Assembly (NCBI RefSeq): GCF_001905725.1
Contig: NZ_LIWB01000016.1
Location: forward strand, 62,001 to 126,000
DNA from: Streptomyces sp. CB02400
Lineage (GTDB): Bacteria > Actinomycetota > Actinomycetes > Streptomycetales > Streptomycetaceae
Direction of reading: 5' to 3'
DNA: 64,000 nucleotides
Shown here: positions 34,308 through 42,128 of the stretch, piece after piece
How positions within the stretch are numbered: position 1 is the first letter of the stretch
How the letters are laid out: every line of letters begins with the position of its first letter
The notes under the pieces: model-generated
Told to the model about the DNA's origin: nothing
Database searches by the model: none
Seen by the model: the letters and a program-made list of their open reading frames with translations, nothing else
Program-made: the position numbers and the translations under genes

Positions 34308-34380
34308 TGACATTACCGTGATGTCAGCCACTGACATGAGAGTGATGTCAGTGACTGACGTCAGTGTTACGGTGATGTCA
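34308..34380. promoter_or_regulatory. Cluster of TGACAT-n7-ATGTCA operators
   Basis: Two 19-bp palindromes, TGACAT and ATGTCA separated by 7 bp, lie at 34308-34326 and 34332-34350. A third, half-degenerate copy ends at 34380 and shares TTACnGTGATGTCA with the first. They fill the TetR/epimerase divergent promoter and are the best TetR operator candidates in the window. Confidence 0.75.
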
Positions 34381-34438
34381 TTAACTGTCATCACGGCCCC
34401 CGCCCCTGGTGGGGGAGCCTGGAGCAGGAAGGCGCACT

Positions 34439-35362
34439 ATGCGCGTATTCGTCACCGGAGCCTCCGGACACGTCGGCTCCGCCGTCGTCCCCGAACTCCT
34501 CGAAGCGGGACACCAGGTCGTCGGCCTGGCCCGCTCGGACAAGTCCGCCGCCGCGTTGACGGCTGCCGGTGCCCAGGTGCACCGAGGTGACCTGGACGAT
34601 CTCGTCGGCCTCGCCGCGGCCGCCGCCGCGGCCGACGGCGTCATCCACCTGGCCTTCAAGCACGACGCCATGTTCGCCGGCGACTTCGAGGGCGCGGTCG
34701 CGGCGGATCTGCGCGCCATCGAGGCGCTCGGGGACGCCCTGGCCGGCACCGGCAAGCCCCTGGTGGTCACGTCGGGAACCGCGCTGTTCGCCTTCGCGGG
34801 CCTCGAAGACACCCTCACCGAAGCCGACGCGCTCGACACCGGCCCGCGGGTCGACGCCGAGAACGCGGTGGTCGCACTCGCGGAGCGCGGCATCCGCTCA
34901 TCCGTCGTCCGGCTCACTCCGACCGTGCACAGCACGCTCGACCACAACGGCTTCATCCCGACCTTCATCTCCATCGCCCGGTCGAAGGGCGTCTCCGCCT
35001 ATGTCGGCGACGGGGCCAATCGCTGGCCCGCCGTGCACACGCTCGACGCGGCCCGCCTGTACCGGCTGGCGCTGGAATCCGCGCCGGCGGGGTCACGGCT
35101 GCACGCCGTCGACGACGAGGGGATCACCTTCCGCCGGATCGCCGAGGCCATCGGCCGCGGGCTGAACCTGCCCGTCGTCAGCATCCCGCCGACGCGGGCC
35201 GACGACCACTTCGGCTTCCTCGGCGCCCACGCCCAGGCCGACAACCCGTCCTCGAGCACGTTGACCCGCGACCTCCTCGGCTGGAAGCCCCTCCATCCCG
35301 GCCTCATCGACGACCTCGCCCAGGGCCACTACTTCGACGCCCCGGCGACCACCACACACTGA
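34439..35362 (+). CDS. NAD-dependent epimerase/dehydratase-family reductase (extended/atypical SDR)
   Basis: A 307-aa Rossmann protein starting MRVFVTGASGHVGSAVVPEL (nucleotide loop TGASGHVG at 6-13). Substrate-side blocks include VIHLAFK near 73 and VTSGTALFAFAG near 109. The canonical YxxxK is not clear, as in atypical NmrA/SDR48-like members. GGAGCAGGAAGG precedes the ATG. It is controlled by the divergent TetR gene and followed by a strong terminator before the esterase. Confidence 0.88.
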   Translation: MRVFVTGASGHVGSAVVPELLEAGHQVVGLARSDKSAAALTAAGAQVHRGDLDDLVGLAAAAAAADGVIHLAFKHDAMFAGDFEGAVAADLRAIEALGDALAGTGKPLVVTSGTALFAFAGLEDTLTEADALDTGPRVDAENAVVALAERGIRSSVVRLTPTVHSTLDHNGFIPTFISIARSKGVSAYVGDGANRWPAVHTLDAARLYRLALESAPAGSRLHAVDDEGITFRRIAEAIGRGLNLPVVSIPPTRADDHFGFLGAHAQADNPSSSTLTRDLLGWKPLHPGLIDDLAQGHYFDAPATTTH

Positions 35363-35384
35363 GCCAAGCCCCCTCAAGCTCCCC

Positions 35385-35426
35385 CCGGTTCCGCCGCGCC
35401 GCATCCCGGCGGCGCGGCGGAACCGG
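35385..35426 (+). terminator. Terminator between epimerase and esterase genes
   Basis: A perfect 18-bp stem (CCGGTTCCGCCGCGCCGC and complement) with a 6-nt loop follows the epimerase stop by 22 bp. The esterase therefore probably has its own promoter in the remaining 78 bp. Confidence 0.85.
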
Positions 35427-35504
35427 TCCACACGCCCTCCCCACACCCACGAAGACCGGCTGCCGCGCACCCCGCGCCACATCGCAGCCAGCGGAGATAA
35501 TGAC

Positions 35505-36500
35505 ATGAACATGAAAGATCCACACGAGCGGATGGACCCCGAACTCGCCGAGGCCCTGAAGGCCGTGCCGATGACGCATACGGGGGTGTTCGACCTCAGC
35601 GACCTGGAGGGAACGCGGGCCGGCGTCCGCGCCATGGCCGAATCCATCGCCGCCACCATCCCCGACGAGCCCTCGGTCACCGCCCACGAGATCCAGGTGC
35701 CGCGCGCCGAAGGCCCCGACGTCCCGATCCTCCTGCTGCGTCCCCGGAACGCGCCCGGACCGCTGCCGGTCATCTTGTGGTTCCACGGCGGCGGGCAGGT
35801 GCTCGGCTTCGCTGCCCAGGACGCACCCTGGCTCAAGCCGCTGTGCGCGGCACTCGGCTGCGCCATCGTCAGTGTCGACTACCGGCTGGCCCCGGAAACC
35901 CCCGCGCCCGGGGCCGCTGAGGACGGATACACCGCCTACCGGTGGATCAGCGACAACGCCGCCGATCTCGGCCTCGACCCCGCCCGGATCGGTCTGGCCG
36001 GCCAGAGCGGAGGCGGGGGCATCGCCGCCGCCACCGCCCTTCTGATCCGCGACATCGGCGCGGCGACCCCGCTGTTCCAGCTGTTGATGTACCCGATGCT
36101 CGACGACCGCAACACGACCGACTCGAGCCACGAGATCACCGACATCGGCATCTGGGACCGCGCGACCAACGTCCTTGCCTGGAAGTCGATCCTCGGCGAC
36201 CGCGTCGGCACCGACGGCGTTACGTCCTACTGTGCCGCCTCCCGGGCGACCGACCTCACCGGCCTGCCCCCGACTTTCATCGGTGTCGGTGAACTGGACC
36301 TCTTCCGCGACGAGAACCTCGACTACGCGGCGCGCCTGCGCGCCCAGGGCGTCCCCGTGGAGCTGCACCTCTACCCCGGCGCCTACCACGCGTTCGACCT
36401 GTTCGCCCCGCGGTCCCGCCTTGCGACGAGCTTCCACCACACGTTGAACGACTACCTCGTCCGCAACTTCGCGAAGGCTCCGGAAACGGCGACCGCTTAG
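35505..36500 (+). CDS. HSL-type alpha/beta-hydrolase (esterase)
   Basis: A 331-aa hormone-sensitive-lipase-family esterase. HGGG at 94-97 forms the oxyanion hole, the nucleophile is Ser168 in AGQSGGGG, the acidic residue is in GELDLFRDEN near 270, and the His lies in AYHAFD near 300. No signal peptide, so cytoplasmic. It is downstream of the epimerase and followed by Tn3 debris, and together with TetR and epimerase may be transposon cargo. Confidence 0.93.
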   Translation: MNMKDPHERMDPELAEALKAVPMTHTGVFDLSDLEGTRAGVRAMAESIAATIPDEPSVTAHEIQVPRAEGPDVPILLLRPRNAPGPLPVILWFHGGGQVLGFAAQDAPWLKPLCAALGCAIVSVDYRLAPETPAPGAAEDGYTAYRWISDNAADLGLDPARIGLAGQSGGGGIAAATALLIRDIGAATPLFQLLMYPMLDDRNTTDSSHEITDIGIWDRATNVLAWKSILGDRVGTDGVTSYCAASRATDLTGLPPTFIGVGELDLFRDENLDYAARLRAQGVPVELHLYPGAYHAFDLFAPRSRLATSFHHTLNDYLVRNFAKAPETATA

Positions 36501-36708
36501 CAACACGCAGATCTGAAGGCCTGCACCCTGTGCGGAATCCGCCGGCCTCCGAGCCGAAATACTTGGCCCCGAAGTCCTGGCCCAGACACAGGGGAGCAGG
36601 TAACCCATCGGTAGTTCCTGGAAGTCCGCACACGCCGTTTCCCGGTGCATGGTGCCCCCGTTGGGCTGATCGGGTGAATGCCTGTGGAGCCGACGGCAGG
36701 GGGCTGGT

Positions 36709-37275
36709 GTGCGGCAGGAGCGGACGCCAGAGGATGTGGTGGCGTGCTGGACCCTGGTGGACGCCGACTGGGAACTGGTCGCGAACAAGTCAGGCCCGAC
36801 CCGGCCGGGCTTCTGCCTCCTGCTCAAGTTCTTCGAGGTCGAGGCCCGGTCCCCGGAGTTCGTCGAGGAGTTCCCGCAGCCTGCTGTGGAGTACGTCGCC
36901 GGGTTGGTGAAGGTCCCGGCGGCCGAGCTCGGGAAGTACGACCTGGCGGGCGCGAAACGGCACCGCAAGCAGATCCGAGAGGCACTCGGGTTCCGACCGG
37001 CGACGCTCGCGGACGAGGAAGCGCTCACCGGGTGGCCGGCTGCGGAGGTCTGCCCGGTCGAGCCCGTGGAGAACCGGCAGCGCGACGCCCTACTGGTCGA
37101 GTACCGGGCGCGGAAGATCGAGCCCCCGGGCCGGACCCGCATCGAGAAGATCCTGGTCGCCGCCCGGGGCCGGTGGGAGTCGGCATTCTGCGCTCGCGTC
37201 ATCGAGCGCCTGGGCGAGGCGGGCACGGTCCGGCTGCTGTCTCTGGCGGTCGAGGACAACGAGACGGGCGCGGCA
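36709..37275 (+). pseudogene. Tn3-family transposase N-terminal fragment (DUF4158)
   Basis: The frame begins VRQERTPEDVVACWTLVDAD and continues LVANKSGPTRPGFCLLLKFF, QPAVEYVAGLVKV and REALGFRPATLADEEAL, the standard start of Streptomyces Tn3-family transposases. After about 190 residues the similarity stops near 37275, while the open frame drifts on to 37503. The DDE catalytic region is missing, so it cannot transpose. A natural GTG start is retained. Confidence 0.85.
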
Positions 37276-37353
37276 ATGACGATGCCCACGGCCGAGAAGA
37301 AGCCGGTCACGACGGCGATGCCGAACAGCGGGATGGTCTCGCCACCATGGGCC

Positions 37354-37605
37354 TCATTCGGTAAGGGCCTGGCTTCCGGGCGGAGTGATGATGCGCACCC
37401 TGGCCGTGCGACGGTAGGGGTTGTGCAGGGCGCGGACGCCGGTGCCGCGGAGCCGGAACGCGGCGTCGTGTCCGAGGACCGGCCCCGGCTCGCCGTCACG
37501 TAGCTCCAGCTGCACCCGGCCACGGGTGACGACGCAGAACGCGTTGTGCCATTCCTCCGCGATCACGGCGATGCGCGCGCCGGCGCGCAGCGCGAGCGTT
37601 TGCAC
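37354..37605 (-). CDS. Small cupin-like protein coupled to the ECF sigma gene
   Basis: An 83-aa protein beginning 4 nt after the sigma-factor stop, GTG start. The pattern (LALRAGARIAVIAEEWHNAFCVVTRG, then ARVRIITP) suggests a single beta-barrel cupin-like fold with one histidine. There is no metal-binding triad. Position implies cotranscription with the sigma factor; a regulatory or sensor role is possible. The partial overlap with the Tn3 fragment frame on the other strand adds some doubt. Confidence 0.55.
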   Translation of the reverse strand: MQTLALRAGARIAVIAEEWHNAFCVVTRGRVQLELRDGEPGPVLGHDAAFRLRGTGVRALHNPYRRTARVRIITPPGSQALTE

Positions 37606-37609
37606 CGGG

Positions 37610-38623
37610 TTACTCGGTGCCGTCGGCCGGCAGGCGCTCCGGCAGTCCGAGCCGCGGGAACCGGTCGTCGTGGAACGTGGTGATCTCGGTGATCGTCCCG
37701 CCGGTGACGCGCAGGACGTCGATCGTCAGCGGCAGGTACGCGCCCTCGGACTGCTGCCAGAGGTAGAAGGCCAGGGCGGGCTGCCGGTTCACCGAGGTGG
37801 GAACGGCGCGCAGGCCGGTCATGCCCTCGAAGCCGCTCTCGATCAGGAAGTTCACCACTGCGTCGCGGCCGACGTACAGGCCGGGCGTGGGCGGCATCGA
37901 GAAGCGGACGTCGTCCCGCAGCATCGAGGCGAGCGCCTTGACGTCCGTGGCCACGCTGGCCTCGGTGTAGCGGCGCACCAGCTCACGCATGGTGGCGTCC
38001 TCCTCTCCGCCGGTCCAGTCCTGCCGCTCCGCGGGCAGGTGCTCCCGCATCCCGGCCCGGGCGCGCTGCAGCGCGCTGTTCACGGAGTTGACGGAGTCGC
38101 CGAGGAGTTCCGCGACGTCCTTCGCCGGCCAGCCGAGCACGTCCCGCAGGATCAGCACGGCCCGCGGGCGCGGCGCGAGGTGCTGGACCGCGACCAGGTA
38201 GGCCAGCTCGATCGTCTCCCGCGCGACGGCGACGGTCTCCGGCTCGTCCGCGTCACCCGCGGACAGTTCGTCGAGCAGCCGGTCCGGGTAGGGCTGCAGC
38301 CACCGCGCCTCGCCGCCGGTCGCGGGCTCGGGGCGGCGCTTGGCGAGCAGGTCCAGGCAGGCGTTGGTGGCGATCCGGTACAACCAGGCCCGGAACGTCG
38401 ACCGCCCCTGGAAGGTCTCCCGCCGCCGCCAGGCACGTAGGAACGTCTCCTGCACGGCGTCCTCGGCGTCCTCGAACGACCCGAGCATCCGGTAGCAGTG
38501 CACGTGCAGCTCCCGCCGGTGCCGCTCGGCCAGCCCCGAAAACCCCGACTCGTCGGCCTCGCCCAGACCGCGCGTACCCAGCCCGCTCATACCCAGCTCC
38601 TCCAGCATGGTGTCCGCGCTCAT
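37610..38623 (-). CDS. ECF sigma factor with C-terminal SnoaL-like domain
   Basis: A 337-aa ECF-type sigma factor. Region 2 spans residues 35-105 (HVHCYRMLGSFEDAEDAVQETFLRAW) and region 4 about 150-205 (RPRAVLILRDVLGWPAKDVAELL). A C-terminal NTF2/SnoaL-like domain spans about 215-335. No anti-sigma gene is adjacent, in line with groups whose C-terminal extension controls activity. ATG 38623 has GGAAGGA upstream. The ECF41 hallmark motifs are absent, so it belongs to another SnoaL-bearing group. Confidence 0.9.
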   Translation of the reverse strand: MSADTMLEELGMSGLGTRGLGEADESGFSGLAERHRRELHVHCYRMLGSFEDAEDAVQETFLRAWRRRETFQGRSTFRAWLYRIATNACLDLLAKRRPEPATGGEARWLQPYPDRLLDELSAGDADEPETVAVARETIELAYLVAVQHLAPRPRAVLILRDVLGWPAKDVAELLGDSVNSVNSALQRARAGMREHLPAERQDWTGGEEDATMRELVRRYTEASVATDVKALASMLRDDVRFSMPPTPGLYVGRDAVVNFLIESGFEGMTGLRAVPTSVNRQPALAFYLWQQSEGAYLPLTIDVLRVTGGTITEITTFHDDRFPRLGLPERLPADGTE

Positions 38624-38680
38624 CACGTCGTCCTTCCGTCTCACCCTGTCCGGTCATACGTGTGACGGGCGCGGTCGCGA

Positions 38681-39142
38681 AAACTCATCACCCGGCTCGA
38701 CCGGCTCTCCCGCTCCGTGCTGCACCTGGTGACCCTCGGCGCCGACCTGCGCGGGCGCGGCATCGAGCTGCACGTCATCGGGCAGGGCATCGACACCTCC
38801 ACGATGGAGGGGCGGGCGATGTCCGGAATGCTGTCCGTGCCGGCCGAGCTGCAGCGCGAGCTGATCGTGGCGAACACCAACGACGGGCTCGCCGCCGCGC
38901 GGGCCCGCGGCCGGATCGGCGGGCGTCGGCCGAGGCTGACCGCGGACCGGGCTGCGCTCGCCCAGCGGCTCTACGACGAGCGGGAGAAGACCGTCCAGCA
39001 GATCGCCGACATGTTCGGTGTCCCCCGGTCGACGGTGTACGGACACCTCGACCGGGAGAAGACCCTGCCCCGCCGGCCGAAGAAGACCACTGCCACCAAG
39101 CCCGGAGAGCTACCAGCGGGTTACTTGTCCCCTGGTGTCTGA
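38681..39142 (+). pseudogene. 5'-truncated Tn3-family resolvase (serine recombinase)
   Basis: The frame enters at KLITRLDRLSRSVLHL and runs through GRGIELHVIGQGID, EGRAMSGMLSVPAELQREL and the C-terminal HTH (VQQIADMFGVPRSTVYGHL). The first 65 or so residues, including the catalytic serine, are missing because the sequence switches to the sigma-factor promoter region. An internal ATG at 38717 remains open but the product would be inactive. It joins the Tn3 debris of this region. Confidence 0.88.
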
Positions 39143-39150
39143 GCCGGGAC

Positions 39151-39213
39151 TTCGGGGCCGACCTGCCCGGGGGCCTGCGTCCGCTGCGCGATCCGGACGC
39201 CGCCGACGAGTAA
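39151..39213 (+). pseudogene. Extreme C-terminus of a Tn3-family transposase
   Basis: Immediately after the resolvase stop, a frame reads FGADLPGGLRPLRDPDAADE and ends in TAA. PGGLRPLRDPDA is the usual last block of Streptomyces Tn3 transposases. Only some 20 codons survive. Confidence 0.7.
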
Positions 39214-39285
39214 TGACACTCGGTGAGGGGCCGTCAGCGGCGCAGGACGCTGATGGCTCCTCACGGGCTCAAGACCGGAGGCGAA

Positions 39286-40587
39286 TCAGGGGACCTGACC
39301 AGCGGCCGCCGCCGTGCCGGCGACCCCGGGGACGGTCGGCTTCGCGGCAGCAGGCGGCATGCGGTAGGCGCGAAGGGGCGCGTTGGTCGCGGCCACGGCG
39401 GCGATCGCCAGGATGGCGGACAGTCCGCCGAAGACCAGGGAGAAGGGGGCAGAGGTGGCCGACGCCAACAGGCCACCACGGAGGTTGCCGAGTTCGGGGC
39501 CCGCGACACCGATGACGTGTTCTACCGAGGAGACCCGCCCCCGGTACGCGTCCGGGGTCTCCAATTGGACCAGGGCGCTGCGGGTGACGACAGACACGGT
39601 GTCGGCAGCGCCCGCCACGGCCAGGCAGCCGAGTGCCAGCCACAACGGCCCCGCCAGGCCGAAGCAGGCCAGTGCCAGGCCCCAGACACCGGCTGCGGAC
39701 AGCTGTACCAGGCCGCTGCGGCGCCAGCGCGTCACCGTGCCGGAGAGCAGACCGGCCGTGATACCCCCGACCGCGACGGCCGAGAGGAACAGGCCGAGGG
39801 TCTGCGGGTCACCCCCGAAGCGGATCTCGTTGACCAGCGGGAAGAGCGCGATGGGCATGGCGAGCAGCGTTGCGGACAGGTCGGTGGCCATCGAGCCCCA
39901 CAGCGTCGGGCGGCGCAGGACGATCCGCCGACCGCCACGCTCCGGCCGGCGCCGGCCGCCTGCCGCGTCGGCGCCTTCGGGCCGCATGGCAGGCAGGCGG
40001 ATCACCGCGAGCATCGAGACTGCCACGGCCACGGCCTGGGCGGCGTATGCGGCGGGGAAATCCCAGCGGGCGATGATCAGCCCGGCCATCGCGGGACCGG
40101 CCAGCATCGCTGCCTGGAAGGAGACGTTGGTCAGCGCGAGCCCGGCCGCGACCTGGTCGCCCGGCAACAGCCGGACCGGGAAGGTGCGCCGGGCAGGAGC
40201 TCCGAGAGCACCGCAGCTCGTCCCCATGGCTACCAGGGCGAGCAGCAGCAGCACGTTGCGGTTGTCCGCCAGGGCCTGGGCACACAGCCCTGCGGCGGCC
40301 AGCAGTTGGCCCGCGGTGGTGGCCCGCACCACCGCACGGCGGTCAACGGTATCGGCCAACGTGCCGCCGAGCAGCCCGAACAGCACCATCGGCAGGCCGG
40401 TGGCGAGCCCGATGGCGCCGGTGCCCACCGGGCTGCCGGTCAGGTCCCAGACCTGGGCCAGCACCGCCACGTTGGCTATCTGCCCGCCGAGTTGAGAGAC
40501 CGAGGTGCCGAGCCACAGGTCGCGAAACGACTGGCTGCTACGCAGCGGGCGGGTGTCGAGGAACCGGACACGGCCACGCCCCCTCAT
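39286..40587 (-). CDS. MFS exporter (EntS-like)
   Basis: A 433-aa transporter with 10-12 helices, starting near FRDLWLGTSVSQLGGQIANVAVLAQVWDLTGSP, the N-terminal pattern of enterobactin-exporter-like (EntS/YbdA) MFS proteins. A motif-A-like GGTLADTVDRRAVV lies near residue 75. Its ATG overlaps the MarR stop (ATGA), so it is expressed with the regulator. Export of a drug or siderophore-like compound is likely. Confidence 0.88.
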   Translation of the reverse strand: MRGRGRVRFLDTRPLRSSQSFRDLWLGTSVSQLGGQIANVAVLAQVWDLTGSPVGTGAIGLATGLPMVLFGLLGGTLADTVDRRAVVRATTAGQLLAAAGLCAQALADNRNVLLLLALVAMGTSCGALGAPARRTFPVRLLPGDQVAAGLALTNVSFQAAMLAGPAMAGLIIARWDFPAAYAAQAVAVAVSMLAVIRLPAMRPEGADAAGGRRRPERGGRRIVLRRPTLWGSMATDLSATLLAMPIALFPLVNEIRFGGDPQTLGLFLSAVAVGGITAGLLSGTVTRWRRSGLVQLSAAGVWGLALACFGLAGPLWLALGCLAVAGAADTVSVVTRSALVQLETPDAYRGRVSSVEHVIGVAGPELGNLRGGLLASATSAPFSLVFGGLSAILAIAAVAATNAPLRAYRMPPAAAKPTVPGVAGTAAAAGQVP

Positions 40588-41072
40588 CGCGGTGGCTCGA
40601 CAAGATGCCGGAGGATCCGCTGCCGCATCGACCGGCGTTCCAGCGCCCGCCGCACCTCCTCGACAACGGTGGTCATCGCGTACGGGACCTCGCTGTCCAG
40701 CTCTGCGACCGTCTCATGGGTGGCGCGCCACTCGGCCTCCAGGAACGGCACCAGCGACCGGCCGCGCTCGGTCAGGTCGATCCGCCGGGTGCGGGCGTCA
40801 GGTCCCGGCTCGGAGGTGACCAGATCCTCCTTGCGCATGGCGGCGACGGTCTGGCTGATCGCGGAGTGCGAACGGTCCAGGGACTTCGCAAGCTCGCGAA
40901 TGGTCAGTGGTCCGGTGTGGGCGAGCCGGATCAGCGGATAGGCGAACCGCGGCCGCACCCCCTCGATGCCACGCTCGACGTAGACCTGCTCGATCTCGGC
41001 GTCCATGGCTGCCAGAAGCTCGTGCAGGGAGTGCCAGGGGTCGGGTAGCGCTGTGGGATCTGAAGATGTCAC
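40584..41072 (-). CDS. MarR-family repressor
   Basis: A 162-aa winged-helix regulator: LTIRELAKSLDRSHSAISQTVAAMRKEDLV is the recognition region and PDARTRRIDLTERGR the wing. GTG 41072 is chosen: a TATATT -10-like hexamer ends 6 bp upstream and no ribosome site exists, indicating a leaderless mRNA. The palindrome at 41081-41098 overlaps this promoter, a standard autorepression layout. The exporter gene follows with a 4-bp overlap. Confidence 0.92.
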   Translation of the reverse strand: MTSSDPTALPDPWHSLHELLAAMDAEIEQVYVERGIEGVRPRFAYPLIRLAHTGPLTIRELAKSLDRSHSAISQTVAAMRKEDLVTSEPGPDARTRRIDLTERGRSLVPFLEAEWRATHETVAELDSEVPYAMTTVVEEVRRALERRSMRQRILRHLVEPPR

Positions 41073-41080
41073 AGCGCTAA

Positions 41081-41098
41081 TATAACAGTACTGTGATA
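41081..41098. promoter_or_regulatory. MarR operator overlapping a leaderless promoter
   Basis: TATAACAGTACTGTGATA is a near-perfect 18-bp palindrome with exact core ACAGTACTGT. It overlaps the minus-strand -10 (TATATT) of the MarR gene. Dimer binding would block transcription of the regulator-exporter operon. Confidence 0.8.
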
Positions 41099-41154
41099 AT
41101 CGATGCTCGTGATCAAACGCCTCGCGCCAAGGGCTGTACCGCTGGTCAACCCCC

Positions 41155-42037
41155 GAACACGTCGGAGGCCTGCTTTCTGCCGGTGGCAGAACACCGGCCC
41201 GATCGGGTTCGGCGATCACTACAGTCCAGGTTCATGACGACGGTTACCACGTGCGCGGTCGAATACGTGGCCGACGGCCTGACGATGATCGGGCACCTTG
41301 CGCTCCCGGCCGGTGTCGACCGTCGGCCCGCGGTCCTGGTCGGGCCCGAGGGGGTGGGGCTCAGCGACGTCGAGCGCCGCCGGGCCGACGCGCTCGCCGA
41401 GCTGGGATACGTGGCCCTGGCCTTCGACCTCCACGGCGGGCGCTATCTGGGCGACCCCGAGGAGATGCTGGCCCGTTGCATGCCGTTGCTCGCCGATCCC
41501 GGCCGGATGCGGGGCATCGGCCACGCGGCGCTCGACGTGCTTTGTGCCGAGCCGCGGACCGACCCGGAGCGGATCGCCGCCGTCGGCTACGGCACCGGGG
41601 GCGCGATCGCGCTGGAACTCGGGCGTGACGGCGTCGGCCTGCGCGCGATCGCGACAGTCAACGCACTGACCACGGGCCGGCCGGGCGAGGCGGCGCGCAT
41701 TCACTGCCCGGTGTGGGCCGGGGTCGGGTCGGAGGACCCGATCATGCCGCCCGCGCAACGGGACGCGTTCACCGCCGAGATGCAGGCCGCGGGCGTCGAC
41801 TGGCGCCTCGTGGTCTACGGCGGCGCCCTGCACGCCTTCCACCACCCACCGGTCGACCACACCGTGCTCCCCGGGGTCGGTTTTCACCCTCGGCACGCGC
41901 AGCGAGCCTGGCGGGACGTCGTCGGCCTGCTCGCCGAGTGCCTGCCCGTGACGGAGTGATCCGGTCGGCAACCACGACAGCGGGCCGGGCTCCCCGGGGA
42001 GGCGGCGACAGCCGAATACGCGAGCCCACCAGTACCG
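41155..42037 (+). repeat. 883-bp unit duplicated in inverted orientation at 62520-63114
   Basis: The block from GAACACGTCGGAGG to CCCACCAGTACCG, containing the whole hydrolase gene and its flanks, recurs on the opposite strand 20.5 kb away with about one mismatch seen. The second copy lacks 288 bp. Identity starts and stops abruptly at both ends; I see no terminal inverted repeats or target duplication. Confidence 0.9.
41234..41959 (+). CDS. Dienelactone hydrolase family protein with altered nucleophile position
   Basis: A 241-aa alpha/beta-hydrolase of the DLH type. The motif that normally reads GYCxGG is GYGTGG near residue 120, so the catalytic cysteine is a glycine. The acid and base segments look retained (GVGSEDPIMPP and GGALHAFHH near 200). 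It may therefore bind rather than cleave, or use another group. It is complete here, while the duplicate at 62598 has lost the acid/base half. ATG 41234 follows AGG. It is divergent to the MarR gene across its operator. Confidence 0.85.
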   Translation: MTTVTTCAVEYVADGLTMIGHLALPAGVDRRPAVLVGPEGVGLSDVERRRADALAELGYVALAFDLHGGRYLGDPEEMLARCMPLLADPGRMRGIGHAALDVLCAEPRTDPERIAAVGYGTGGAIALELGRDGVGLRAIATVNALTTGRPGEAARIHCPVWAGVGSEDPIMPPAQRDAFTAEMQAAGVDWRLVVYGGALHAFHHPPVDHTVLPGVGFHPRHAQRAWRDVVGLLAECLPVTE

Positions 42038-42128
42038 GCCCGGACAGGCACCCGTCCGGGTCCCTCCGGTGTTTCCCGGTGCGCGCCGCCCGGAGGGGGA
42101 CGGACGCGCGTCAGGGCCCCGGAGATCT

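Noticed and set aside
38717..39142. Functional resolvase starting at the internal ATG
   Set aside because: The catalytic serine and most of the N-terminal catalytic domain are upstream of this ATG in intact homologues and are absent here.
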